Of a stretch of 64,000 nucleotides of DNA, positions 34,595 to 43,552 are shown piece after piece (the stretch's first letter is position 1; each line of letters starts with the position of its first letter). The position numbers and the translations under genes are program-made. The DNA comes from CAWKDC01 sp044445605. Lineage in GTDB: Bacteria; Pseudomonadota; Gammaproteobacteria; JABCZS01. The notes under the pieces are model-generated. The model was given only the letters and a program-made list of their open reading frames with translations, was not told the origin of the DNA and searched no databases. The stretch lies in the NCBI GenBank assembly GCA_044445605.1, contig JBIOEA010000009.1, positions 1-64,000 of the forward strand, read 5' to 3'.

Positions 34595-36871
34595 TTATTC
34601 CTCTAAAGGCTCCGCATGCGCACAATTTTTAATCGGGCATACTTTCTGTTTACCATGTCGTTTGGTTTCTTTCTTCGTCATCATCAAGAAACCGCATTTC
34701 GGACAAGGCTCGTCTAATGGCTCGTTCCATACTGCAAATTTACAATCGGGATAACGGCTACAAGAATAAAATATTTTCCCGTAACGCGATTTGCGCGAGA
34801 CCATTTTGCCTTCGGAACATTCAGGGCATCGCACCCCCGTATCCGCCGGCTTCTCCAACGGCTCGATATGTTTACACGCAGGGTATCCCGTGCAACCAAT
34901 GAACTTCCCAAATCGGCCATGACGGATTTGTAACTTCTTGCCGCAATCTGGGCAATCTTGTTCTAAAATCTCTGGCTGCGAGGTTTCTTCGCCATCCATG
35001 CTGCGCGTGTAATCACATTCAGGATACGATACGCATCCAATGAATTTCCCACGACGCCCCAATCGAATCGATAATTCTTTGCCACACTTCGGACACTTTT
35101 CATCCAGTTTTTCTTGCGTGACATCACTGCGCTTGACGTTCTCTTCCGTGTGATCCACCAGTTTCTTGAAGGGGCCCCAGAAATGCTCAAGCAACGGTAC
35201 CCACTGCGCTTCGCCGCGCGAGACGGCGTCTAACTGATCTTCTAAGTTTGCCGTGAAATCATAATCCACGTAATTCGTGAAATATTCCGTCAAGAATTTA
35301 TTCACGACCTTGCCCACGTCCGTCGGGATAAATCGCTTCTTATCCATTTCCACGTACTCACGCGCCTGTAACGTGTGGATGATCGATGCGTACGTCGAAG
35401 GACGCCCAATGCCATGCTCTTCTAACGCTTTCACCAAACTCGCTTCCGAATACGCGGGGGGCGGTTCCGTGAAATGCTGGATCGGCTCGATGCTTTCCAA
35501 CGGTATCACTTGGCCTTCTTTCATTTCCGGTAATATCTTTTCATCGTCGTCGCCCACTTTCGCGTCGTCAACACCTTCTTGGTATACCGCAATAAAACCA
35601 GGATCCACAATCGTCGAACCCGTTGCACGGAAAATGTTTTTTTCGTCAGCCGCTAAATCAACACCGACCGTGTCAATTGTCGCATGAATCATTTGGCAAG
35701 CAACCGCACGCTTCCAAATCAATTGATACAACTTGAATTGATCAGGCGACAAATGGCTCTTGATCGATTCAGGCACATTGTTCACGTTCGTCGGACGGAT
35801 CGCTTCGTGCGCTTCTTGTGCGTTCTTCGATTTCGATTTGTAGACGCGTGCTTCATCAGGCAAACTGTTTTTGCCATATCGGTTTGTAATGAATTCACGG
35901 ATCTCAGCCACCGCTTCAGGAGCCAAGTGTGTCGCGTCAGTACGCATGTAGGTAATCAAACCTTCTACACCATTGCCCACATCCACACCTTCATACAAAT
36001 TCTGTGCGGTGCGCATGGTGCGTTGTGCAGTGAACCCTAGTTTGCGCGATGCTTCTTGTTGCAATGTCGAGGTGATAAACGGCGCCGTAGGGTTGCGTTT
36101 ACGTTGCTTCTTCTCTACACCGATCACCGTTAATTTACCCGCGGCTGCTTTTTCTAATTTTTTCAACGCTTTTTTGGCTGTCGCTTCATCCGTGATCGAA
36201 AACTGCTCGAATTTAACGCCATCCAATAACGTTAGCTTTGCATCGAATGCTTGAGGCTTGCCTTTGCAATGCGCAATGATCGTCCAAAATTCTTGTGGGA
36301 TGAATGCGTCAATTTCAGCTTGACGTTCGACAATCATGCGAAGCGCTGGGCTTTGCACACGGCCAGCAGATAAACCACGGCGGATTTTCTTCCATAATAA
36401 CGGCGATAAATTAAATCCAACGAGATAATCTAATGCACGACGCGCTTGTTGCGAATGAACCATGTCCATCGATAATTCACGTGGATGTTCGATCGCCTCT
36501 AACACGGCCGCTTTGGTAATTTGGTTAAACACAATCCGTTGAACTGTTTTGCCTTTCAATGCACCGTGTTCCTTGGCCACTTCATATAAGTGCCAAGAGA
36601 TGGCTTCACCCTCGCGATCCGGGTCAGTGGCCAGCAGTAATTCATCAACGTCTTTCAAGGCTTTGAGGAACGCATCCACATGCTTTTTATTTTTTTCGAT
36701 GAGTTCATAACGCATGGTAAAACCATGCTCCGTGTCCACAGCACCTTCTTTGGCGACTAAATCACGGACGTGGCCATAAGAAGCAATGACCTTATATTCC
36801 TTCTTGCCGAGGTACTTTTCTAGGGTTTTTGTTTTTGCCGGCGATTCAACGACGACCAAGCGTTTAGTCAT
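34595..36871 (-). CDS. topA: DNA topoisomerase I
   Basis: A protein of 758 residues that relaxes negative supercoils. The Toprim domain opens with RLVVVESPAKTKTLEKYLG and contains the acidic triad in ATDPDREGE (82-89). The catalytic tyrosine is Y308 in ITYMRTDATHL. Four C-terminal zinc ribbons are visible, starting CPKCGKEL, CPDCGKKL, CPECSEGK and CPKCGFLM; the last has its second pair spaced CPIKNC. This is somewhat shorter than E. coli TopA (865), with the extra ribbon-like domains missing. It belongs to the usual dprA-smg-topA neighbourhood, here interrupted by an extra gene. Confidence 0.96.
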   Translation of the reverse strand: MTKRLVVVESPAKTKTLEKYLGKKEYKVIASYGHVRDLVAKEGAVDTEHGFTMRYELIEKNKKHVDAFLKALKDVDELLLATDPDREGEAISWHLYEVAKEHGALKGKTVQRIVFNQITKAAVLEAIEHPRELSMDMVHSQQARRALDYLVGFNLSPLLWKKIRRGLSAGRVQSPALRMIVERQAEIDAFIPQEFWTIIAHCKGKPQAFDAKLTLLDGVKFEQFSITDEATAKKALKKLEKAAAGKLTVIGVEKKQRKRNPTAPFITSTLQQEASRKLGFTAQRTMRTAQNLYEGVDVGNGVEGLITYMRTDATHLAPEAVAEIREFITNRYGKNSLPDEARVYKSKSKNAQEAHEAIRPTNVNNVPESIKSHLSPDQFKLYQLIWKRAVACQMIHATIDTVGVDLAADEKNIFRATGSTIVDPGFIAVYQEGVDDAKVGDDDEKILPEMKEGQVIPLESIEPIQHFTEPPPAYSEASLVKALEEHGIGRPSTYASIIHTLQAREYVEMDKKRFIPTDVGKVVNKFLTEYFTNYVDYDFTANLEDQLDAVSRGEAQWVPLLEHFWGPFKKLVDHTEENVKRSDVTQEKLDEKCPKCGKELSIRLGRRGKFIGCVSYPECDYTRSMDGEETSQPEILEQDCPDCGKKLQIRHGRFGKFIGCTGYPACKHIEPLEKPADTGVRCPECSEGKMVSRKSRYGKIFYSCSRYPDCKFAVWNEPLDEPCPKCGFLMMTKKETKRHGKQKVCPIKNCAHAEPLEE

Positions 36872-36900
36872 GGGGTTCCTTTTTACTATATAGCGTTGTG

Positions 36901-36952
36901 CGAATCTAGCTCAGATTCGGGATAGATGCAAGGGGTGCGAATAAGTTATTCG
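36901..36952. promoter_or_regulatory. Two CGAAT-type palindromes upstream of the CaaX gene
   Basis: Between topA and the CaaX gene are CGAATC (36901-36906) with GATTCG (36914-36919), and the near-perfect palindrome CGAATAA-G-TTATTCG (36938-36952). The second lies 17 bases upstream of a consensus -35 hexamer, a position where an activator or repressor could act. They share the CGAAT half-site. No regulator is known. Confidence 0.4.
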
Positions 36953-36969
36953 AATTGCACTCAAATAAC

Positions 36970-36999
36970 TTGACACTGCTTGCATTACCTTGATAGTAT
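36970..36999 (+). promoter_or_regulatory. Strong sigma-70-type promoter for the CaaX gene
   Basis: A perfect -35 hexamer TTGACA (36970-36975) and a -10 hexamer TAGTAT (36994-36999) are separated by 18 bases. The likely transcript start is about 25 bases before the ATG at 37032, leaving room for the GGAG ribosome site at 37020-37023. It is the clearest promoter in the window. Confidence 0.65.
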
Positions 37000-37031
37000 C
37001 CTTACTCCAATGCAACCATGGAGTTAGTCTC

Positions 37032-37403
37032 ATGAAAATTCAAGATATCATTGATCAAAATCCCGAATACATCAAACAATGGGCACTTATACTCATGGAG
37101 CGCGAGAACGGTGATGCCCATGCTGGCAATCCAGCGACTCCTAACCTTGTAGAGGTCTTCAAAACTGCAGAGATGAAAGACTATCTCAACAAAAAATATA
37201 AAAATGAAGAGGTAACACCCTACAGAGTACACTTCCATCTATGCGCTGTCTCGGGTGATGATGGCAGCCGCCCAACCCTGCTTCCCAGAGGCTACATTGA
37301 GCCTCGTCAAAACCAGAGCATCTTTTCATTTTCCAATTCGACGGGTGTTGGTATAAATTCGAATGCAGATCATGATAAGGGCCCGTCCTGCAGGATAATG
37401 TAA
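37032..37403 (+). CDS. Small protein of unknown function ending in a CaaX prenylation-type motif
   Basis: A protein of 123 residues starting at the ATG at 37032 (GGAG eight bases upstream). No family is recognised. The N-terminal half is charged and helical (MKIQDIIDQNPEYIKQWALI), the second half probably disordered. It ends PSCRIM: Cys, then R-I, then Met. This fits the eukaryotic CaaX box (aliphatic a2, Met at X favours farnesylation), a device used by some Legionella effectors to reach host membranes. There is no signal peptide. The gene lies on the plus strand inside the minus-strand topA/smg-dprA cluster with its own promoter, which looks like an insertion. A chance match of four residues cannot be excluded. 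Confidence 0.55.
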   Translation: MKIQDIIDQNPEYIKQWALILMERENGDAHAGNPATPNLVEVFKTAEMKDYLNKKYKNEEVTPYRVHFHLCAVSGDDGSRPTLLPRGYIEPRQNQSIFSFSNSTGVGINSNADHDKGPSCRIM

Positions 37404-37423
37404 GCCGCCTTTAAGATCGATAA

Positions 37424-37450
37424 GAGGGCGAAAAATGTTTCGCCCCTACA
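37424..37450. repeat. Dispersed GGGCGAAA hairpin, copy 1
   Basis: GGGCGAAA (37426-37433), loop AATG, TTTCGCCC (37438-37445), flanked by AGA on the left and CTACA on the right. The same core and flanks recur at 53205 and, in part, at 58207. It lies 20 bases after the CaaX gene stop and could end transcription from both sides. Confidence 0.65.
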
Positions 37451-37461
37451 AACACACGATC

Positions 37462-37944
37462 TTAATGCATCGTCTCGGTGAAATCGCCCAGCATCACTTC
37501 TTCGACCCACTCTACAGAGGGCCCATCTTCACGGTTGGAATTGCAAAGTACCATCAAAATCACCCACTTAAGTTGTGTAAGGTCGATTTGAACGGACTCT
37601 AGCGCCATCACGCGCTCGATAACCATTTCACGTAATTGGGCATCGATGACGCCACATTCTTCCATCGTAAGAAGGAAGCCACGGCATTCTGCCGAGACGC
37701 GATCCAATTCTTCGGGGGTATAGATTCGGATGCCACCCATCGTTTTGACGCGCACGCTTTCGGTGCGGGCCTGCGCAAAGTGAAGACCTTCTAACCAATT
37801 GAACGCTTTATCGATTTCAATTTTTTCGAAGCCTGCCGCTTCTAGTTCGTCTGCGAGCGTTTCCTGGTCTGTCTCTACCTCTGATTCCGTATCAAAGACG
37901 TTGTCAAACAAATAGATTAATACATCAAGCACATTCTCTTTCAT
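37462..37944 (-). CDS. smg: Smg protein (DUF494 family)
   Basis: A protein of 160 residues from the ATG at 37944, which follows a G-rich ribosome site. The opening MKENVLDVLIYLFDNVFD and the end LTQLKWVILMVLCN are conserved in Smg. The family is present in most gammaproteobacteria between dprA and topA, with no established biochemical role. It overlaps the end of dprA by 20 bases, indicating coupling. It is acidic and cytoplasmic. Confidence 0.93.
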   Translation of the reverse strand: MKENVLDVLIYLFDNVFDTESEVETDQETLADELEAAGFEKIEIDKAFNWLEGLHFAQARTESVRVKTMGGIRIYTPEELDRVSAECRGFLLTMEECGVIDAQLREMVIERVMALESVQIDLTQLKWVILMVLCNSNREDGPSVEWVEEVMLGDFTETMH

Positions 37945-39010
37945 GTTGCGCCCCCCAAGCCCGTGTGTATCCACCAGGCGTTGTTAGTACCAAACCACGA
38001 AGCTCAAGCTCAACTAATCGACATGCTACTTCTTGTGCGGGCAAAGCAAGTCGGCTAATTAGCTCGTCTACTCCTACCGTCTCTGTCTCAAGGATTTCCA
38101 AAATTTGGCGATCCTCCTTCTCTAAGTGTGAACAATTAATCTCATTTTGGCCAGTATTTTTTTCATAATTCTGCCTCACAACACTCAACTCGATTAAGAT
38201 GTCATCTAAGGTTTCAACTAACTTCGCGCCTTGCTTGATGAGCAGATGACAACCCTCAGTTTGCGCATTTTTGATCGACCCTGGGATGGCAAATATCTCA
38301 CGATTTTGTTCCAAAGCGTGACGCGCGGTCGTCAGTGTACCACTCTTTACAGCTGCTTCGACAACCAGGACACCTTTCGATAATCCGCTGATAATCCGAT
38401 TGCGCTGGGGGAAGCAGGGTGCTAATGGCTTACTTCCTAAGGGGAATTCCGTGATGATGGCCCCTTGTTTGATGATGTCTTTCGCCAAGCCGCGATGACG
38501 GTACGGGTAGATATAATCCATCCCCGTGGCCATCACGCCGATGGTCGGTGCTGACACCTCCAATGCCCCACGATGTGCATAACCATCTATGCCCAACGCC
38601 AGGCCACTGGTGATCGTCAGCCCCGCTTGGCCCAAGCCTCGAGCGAAATCGCCTGCCAAGGCGGCTCCAAGCGGTGTAGGCTTGCGTGTCCCCACGATCG
38701 CTATTTGAGGTGTCGATAATACATCGACATTCCCCATGACGTATAACCCCAGCGGCGGCATCGGGATTTCTTTCAATAATGTCGGGTATGCTGGCGACCA
38801 CACAGGGACAAAATGATGCTGGGATGATGCAGCGAGCCACGCTTCCAGCCGTTGACAGAACTGCGGGCAAGGCGGGGGCACCTCTGGCACGAGGGTGTCT
38901 AAATGATCGATGATGGTGCGGGCACGGCTACGTGCGACATGACTTACCCAAGCCCAGTGTATGAGTGTTTTAAGGGGGGGCGCATCATTGTTATTGACAT
39001 TTTTTTGCAT
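37925..39010 (-). CDS. dprA: DNA-processing protein DprA
   Basis: A protein of 361 residues from the ATG at 39010, with GGAAGG eight bases upstream. It protects incoming single-stranded DNA and loads RecA during natural transformation. The Rossmann-type core is clear: IVGTRKPTPLGAAL, SGLALGIDGYAHRGAL, VMATGMDYIYPYRHR, FPQRNRIISGLS and VVEAAVKSGTLTTARHAL. A C-terminal winged-helix-like region (DRQILEILETETVGVDEL) completes it. With two pilus loci nearby, competence is possible but not shown by this gene alone, which is widespread. Confidence 0.95.
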   Translation of the reverse strand: MQKNVNNNDAPPLKTLIHWAWVSHVARSRARTIIDHLDTLVPEVPPPCPQFCQRLEAWLAASSQHHFVPVWSPAYPTLLKEIPMPPLGLYVMGNVDVLSTPQIAIVGTRKPTPLGAALAGDFARGLGQAGLTITSGLALGIDGYAHRGALEVSAPTIGVMATGMDYIYPYRHRGLAKDIIKQGAIITEFPLGSKPLAPCFPQRNRIISGLSKGVLVVEAAVKSGTLTTARHALEQNREIFAIPGSIKNAQTEGCHLLIKQGAKLVETLDDILIELSVVRQNYEKNTGQNEINCSHLEKEDRQILEILETETVGVDELISRLALPAQEVACRLVELELRGLVLTTPGGYTRAWGAQHERECA

Positions 39011-39084
39011 TCTATTTGCCTTCCTGGTATCCTGCGTGAAAATCGCCATTATAAACCGAATTAACAGAGAGATGTGACGCCATC

Positions 39085-39588
39085 ATGACTTTACTGAATG
39101 TACTTATTTACCCGGACAAACGGCTATTAAAACCTGCACAGCCGATCGAACAAATCGACGACACTATTCGAGACATCGCGAAAAATATGATTGAAACGAT
39201 GTACACCGAAGAAGGCATTGGCTTAGCCGCCCCGCAAGTGGGTATTTCACTGCGCTTGATGACAGTTGATTTGAGCGAAGAAAAAAATCAACCACAGGTC
39301 TTAATCAATCCTGTCATTACCGAACGCACGGGCGAAGTACAAAGCAAAGAAGGCTGTTTATCGTTCCCCGACTTATATATTGAAGTACCGCGCGCCGAAA
39401 AAATTCACATCGACGCAACCTGTTTGGATGGCAAGCCGATCCACATTGAAGCCGATGGACTATTATCTAGATGCTTGCAGCATGAAGTGGATCATTTGGA
39501 TGGCATCGTGTTTGTTGATCGCTTATCGCCGTTGAAGCGCCCACGTGCTATCAAGAAGTTCTTAAAGTACATGCAACAAACCGAGTAA
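39085..39588 (+). CDS. def: Peptide deformylase
   Basis: A protein of 167 residues that removes the formyl group from nascent N-terminal methionine. All three metal-site motifs are present: GIGLAAPQVG, EGCLSFP (Cys ligand) and HEVDHLDG (two His ligands and the catalytic Glu). It is divergent from dprA, with 74 bases between the starts, and is followed by fmt after nine bases. Confidence 0.97.
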   Translation: MTLLNVLIYPDKRLLKPAQPIEQIDDTIRDIAKNMIETMYTEEGIGLAAPQVGISLRLMTVDLSEEKNQPQVLINPVITERTGEVQSKEGCLSFPDLYIEVPRAEKIHIDATCLDGKPIHIEADGLLSRCLQHEVDHLDGIVFVDRLSPLKRPRAIKKFLKYMQQTE

Positions 39589-39597
39589 CAGGAAGGA

Positions 39598-40539
39598 ATG
39601 CCCGTGAAACCGACGCTCGTCTTTGCCGGCACACCCGATGTCGCGGCCGATGTCTTGCAAGCGTTATGCGATGCAGGTTATCCCATTGCTGGCGTATTCA
39701 CACAACCGGATCGTCCTGCAGGACGCGGGAAAGCATTAACACCCAGCCCCGTTAAAACATTCGCATTATCAAAAAATCTACCTGTTTGTGCACCCGAGAA
39801 ATTTGATAAAGACGCACAAGCGCAATTAGCGGCATGGGCGCCGGATTATTTAATCGTGATCGCTTACGGATTGATTCTTCCGAAAAAAGCATTGAGCATT
39901 CCTACATCAGGCGCATTGAATATTCATACATCGCTTTTACCGCGCTACCGTGGGGCTGCACCCGCACAACGTGCGATGCTGGCCGGTGATGTCACGACGG
40001 GCGTGACACTCATGCAAATGGAACCTGGGCTTGATACCGGCCCGATTTTAATTCAAACCGAAACATTGATTCCTGCGGATGAAACAGCCGACAGGTTGAT
40101 CCAGCGTTTGGGCGTGTTAGGCACAGAAGCCTTGTTACGTTTTCTCGACAACCCGAGCGCATTCCCACCCATTCCTCAAACAGAAAGTTTGGCATGCTAT
40201 GCGCATAAACTCACGGCAGAAGAAGCCGAGTTGGATTGGACAAAGCCCGCACCTGACTTGGAGCGTGCGATTCGTGCGTATCAGCCGTGGCCGGTCGCGT
40301 ACAGTCAATGGAACGATTGGCGTGTTCGGTTTTTGAAAGCCGTCGCCGTGCCTTCCGTATCGCATGACGCATTGCCTGGAACTGTATTGGCCTTCAGCCC
40401 CAAAGGATTATTGATTCAAACCGGGGCAGGCGCATTGTGTGTGACACAAATGCAATTGCCCGGGAAGAAACCCATGGATACCGCCGCGTTGTATAACGGA
40501 TATGCGAAACACATTGTGGCAGGTGGGCGGTTTGTTTGA
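39598..40539 (+). CDS. fmt: Methionyl-tRNA formyltransferase
   Basis: A protein of 313 residues. It formylates initiator Met-tRNA using 10-formyl-tetrahydrofolate. It has the N-terminal FAGTPDVAADVLQAL, the catalytic region SALNIHTSLLPRYRGAAP (Asn/His/Asp set with D in MEPGLDTGPIL) and a C-terminal OB-like domain. GGAAGG sits just before the ATG. It forms the usual def-fmt operon, but the commonly adjacent rsmB is absent; trkA follows. Confidence 0.97.
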   Translation: MPVKPTLVFAGTPDVAADVLQALCDAGYPIAGVFTQPDRPAGRGKALTPSPVKTFALSKNLPVCAPEKFDKDAQAQLAAWAPDYLIVIAYGLILPKKALSIPTSGALNIHTSLLPRYRGAAPAQRAMLAGDVTTGVTLMQMEPGLDTGPILIQTETLIPADETADRLIQRLGVLGTEALLRFLDNPSAFPPIPQTESLACYAHKLTAEEAELDWTKPAPDLERAIRAYQPWPVAYSQWNDWRVRFLKAVAVPSVSHDALPGTVLAFSPKGLLIQTGAGALCVTQMQLPGKKPMDTAALYNGYAKHIVAGGRFV

Positions 40540-40616
40540 TGGCAATTTACCTGATTACGCTGTACGATTACAAAGTGCGAAGTAAAACGAACATAGTTAA
40601 ATAACGGACACAATAC

Positions 40617-41990
40617 ATGAAAATCATTATTCTCGGCGCAGGGCAAGTAGGCGGGACGTTGGCCGAACACTTAACCTCAGAAGATAACGATATTACGATT
40701 GTCGATTCTGATGTCAAAATCCTTCAAGCGATCGATGAAAAATTAGACGTACGCGCGATAGTTGGCCACGCATCACACCCAAGCGTTTTACGGCGTGCGG
40801 GTGCAGAAGATGCAGACATGTTGATCGCTGTGACGAACAATGATGAAACGAACATGATGGCCTGCCAGATTTCTTATAGCCTTTTCAAAACACCGATTAA
40901 AATTGCACGGGTGCGTTCATCCGAATACATGTTGTACCCACGTCTTTTTGAAAACCGCGCGATCCCGATTGACGTATTGATCAGCCCAGAACAACTTGTG
41001 ACACGTTACGTAAAAAGGTTGATTGAATTCCCTGGCGCATTGCAAGTTTTGGATTTTGCAGATGGCCGCGTACAATGCGTGGCATTACGTGCTGTCTCGG
41101 GCGCACCGCTCGTTGGTCAAGCGCTGAGAAATCTACACATTCACATGCCCTCGGTCAAAACCAATATTGCGGCGATATTCCGTAAAGATAAATTGGTTGA
41201 GATTTCCGATGATACAGTGATTGAACCTAACGATGAAGTCTTTTTCATCTGTGAATCAAATGAAATTCGCGAAGTGATCAGTGAATTACGTGGCGCCACG
41301 GCTCCCTATAAACGCATCATGATCGCTGGTGGCGGTAACATTGGTTTTAGCTTGGCACAAACGTTAGAAAAAAATTATCACGTCAAGATCATTGATCGCG
41401 GGCAAGCGCGTTGCCGCACATTGGCAGAACAATTGAACAAATCTGTCGTACTCTGCGGGGACTGCTCTGATAAGAATCTTCTCTACAATGAAAACATTGA
41501 AGAGACAGACGTGTTTTGTGCACTCACCAATGATGACGAAACCAACATCATGTCAGCGACACTGGCCAAGCGGATGGGCGCGCGTAAAGTCATGGCGCTC
41601 ATCAATCGTACGGCCTATGTTGATTTAATTGAAGGCAGTGAAATTGATATTGCCATTTCGCCGCAGCAATCAACGATCAGCAGCTTGCTCACGCATATCC
41701 GTCGTGGTGATATTGTGCAGGTGCATTCGTTACGTCGTGGGGCAGCAGAAGCGATTGAAGCGGTAGCCCACGGCACGCTGGAAACATCGAAAGTAGTAGG
41801 GCGCACGATTGAAACATTGCCGTTGCCTCCAGGCACCGTGATCAGCATGATAGTTCGTGAAGACCGTGTGATTGCGGCAGAACCCAGCACACGCATTGAA
41901 GCCGACGATCACGTGATTTTATTTGTCAGCAACAAAAAATACATTGGTGATGTCGAGCGTCTCTTCCAAGTGGCTATCAATTTCTTTTAA
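40617..41990 (+). CDS. trkA: Trk potassium uptake regulatory protein TrkA
   Basis: A protein of 457 residues made of two RCK units. Each begins with a nucleotide-binding Rossmann motif: IIILGAGQVGGTLAEHL at the start and IMIAGGGNIGFSLAQTL near residue 235. RCK_C domains follow each (LHIHMPSV..., TLPLPPGTVISM). It binds NAD(H) and gates the TrkH channel from the cytoplasmic side. The next gene, nine bases on, is trkH. Confidence 0.95.
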   Translation: MKIIILGAGQVGGTLAEHLTSEDNDITIVDSDVKILQAIDEKLDVRAIVGHASHPSVLRRAGAEDADMLIAVTNNDETNMMACQISYSLFKTPIKIARVRSSEYMLYPRLFENRAIPIDVLISPEQLVTRYVKRLIEFPGALQVLDFADGRVQCVALRAVSGAPLVGQALRNLHIHMPSVKTNIAAIFRKDKLVEISDDTVIEPNDEVFFICESNEIREVISELRGATAPYKRIMIAGGGNIGFSLAQTLEKNYHVKIIDRGQARCRTLAEQLNKSVVLCGDCSDKNLLYNENIEETDVFCALTNDDETNIMSATLAKRMGARKVMALINRTAYVDLIEGSEIDIAISPQQSTISSLLTHIRRGDIVQVHSLRRGAAEAIEAVAHGTLETSKVVGRTIETLPLPPGTVISMIVREDRVIAAEPSTRIEADDHVILFVSNKKYIGDVERLFQVAINFF

Positions 41991-41999
41991 GGAGATCCC

Positions 42000-43451
42000 A
42001 TGCACTGGGCAGCCATTTTCAAAGTATTAGGTTATTTATTGATGTGCTTGAGCTTGAGCCACTTACCGCCGATGGCGATTGGCTGGTGGTATGACGAAAC
42101 GGCTTATCATCCTTTCGTGATTTCAGGTTTAGCGACGCTGTTATCTGGCGCACTGTTATGGTGGTTCACGCGTAACACGCGCGACGAACCTCGCACCCGT
42201 GATGGGTTTTTGATCGTTGTATTATTCTGGACGGTGATCAGTTTATTCGGTGCATTACCTTTTATTGTGGCCGAAACACCCCATCTTTCTTTTGCCGATG
42301 CGGTGTTTGAAACTATTTCTGGATTAACGACGACGGGTGCTACGGTGATTCGCGGGCTCGATGCGTTACCGAAATCCATTTTATATTATCGCCAGCAGCT
42401 ACATCTTTTAGGTGGGATGGGAATCATCGTATTGGCAGTGGCGGTATTACCGATGCTGGGCGTCGGTGGCCTGCAGTTGTTCCGTGCTGAAACATCGGGA
42501 ATGAATAAAGAAGGCAAGCTTACGCCACGTGTGGCTGAAACGGCGAAGACACTGTGGTTTATTTACATTGCGCTGACGGCTGCTTGTGCATTGAGTTATC
42601 GTTTGAATGGGATGTCGAACTTTGATTCGATTTGTTATGCGTTCGCGACATTGTCTACGGGTGGTTTTGCGCCACATGATAGTAATTTTGCGTTCTACCC
42701 ACAGACATCGTTGAAGCTCTGGGCCTCGCTGTTTATGTTTTTGGGTGGTTTAAATTTCTCGCTGCATTATTTAGCGTTGCACAATACGAGTATCTTGACG
42801 TATTGGCGAAATGCGGAGTTCCGTTTCTTTCTCAAACTGCAAGTAGCGATTGTCGCTGCGGTGGTCGCGGTACTGATGTGGAAAAACGTATATCCTGATG
42901 CTTACACAGCATTTGTCGAAACGTTATTCCATGTGATTTCGATCAGCACGACGACGGGGTTTGTTGCGACTGACTTTGGTGCGTGGCCCATTTTTGTGCC
43001 TATTTTAATTATGATTGGCGGATTAATTGGGGGATGTGCCGGGTCGACGACCGGGGGCCTGAAAGCAATCCGGATTCTGGTGGTGATGAAACAAGCCTCG
43101 CGTGAATTGCATCGGTTGATTCACCCTAATGGCGAGTATATTTTGAAAATCGATCAAAAAATGTTACCGGATAAAGTCATCGATGCCGTGTGGGGTTTTA
43201 TTGGTGTGTTTGCCGTATTATTTTGCTTGTTCTTATTTATCTTAATGACGTGTGGATTGGATTTCTTATCGGCGTTTGGTGCGGTGGTAGCCAGTGTCGC
43301 AAACGTCGGTCCAGGATTAGGAAGTGTCTTTTGGGATTATGCGGATCTTAATGATCTCGCGAAATGGACATTATCATTTTCCATGCTCGTCGGCCGGTTG
43401 GAAATTTTTGCCGTGATGGTGATATTAACGCCCGCTTTTTGGAGACAGTGA
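42000..43451 (+). CDS. trkH: Trk potassium transporter membrane subunit TrkH
   Basis: A protein of 483 residues with about ten membrane helices arranged as four M-P-M units. Selectivity-filter-like loops are seen: ISGLTTTGATV, ATLSTGGFAPHD, ISTTTGFVATDF and SVANVGPGLG. The motif GGCAGSTTGGLK is typical of TrkH/KtrB. An excellent ribosome site, AAGGAGATCCC, precedes the ATG. With TrkA it makes the constitutive low-affinity K+ uptake system. Confidence 0.96.
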   Translation: MHWAAIFKVLGYLLMCLSLSHLPPMAIGWWYDETAYHPFVISGLATLLSGALLWWFTRNTRDEPRTRDGFLIVVLFWTVISLFGALPFIVAETPHLSFADAVFETISGLTTTGATVIRGLDALPKSILYYRQQLHLLGGMGIIVLAVAVLPMLGVGGLQLFRAETSGMNKEGKLTPRVAETAKTLWFIYIALTAACALSYRLNGMSNFDSICYAFATLSTGGFAPHDSNFAFYPQTSLKLWASLFMFLGGLNFSLHYLALHNTSILTYWRNAEFRFFLKLQVAIVAAVVAVLMWKNVYPDAYTAFVETLFHVISISTTTGFVATDFGAWPIFVPILIMIGGLIGGCAGSTTGGLKAIRILVVMKQASRELHRLIHPNGEYILKIDQKMLPDKVIDAVWGFIGVFAVLFCLFLFILMTCGLDFLSAFGAVVASVANVGPGLGSVFWDYADLNDLAKWTLSFSMLVGRLEIFAVMVILTPAFWRQ

Positions 43452-43552
43452 GAAAGTACTGCCGGGGATTTTTTTGAGATCGTAATGTGATTATTCGTAA
43501 CCGTTCACGATCACAAGATCTGACAACGAAGAACTCTTCGCCCCGACAAGCA

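Noticed and set aside
43527..43541. CGAAGA-AC-TCTTCG hairpin between trkH and the acyltransferase gene
   Set aside because: The loop is too small and no T-run follows; it is mentioned only in the gene entry.
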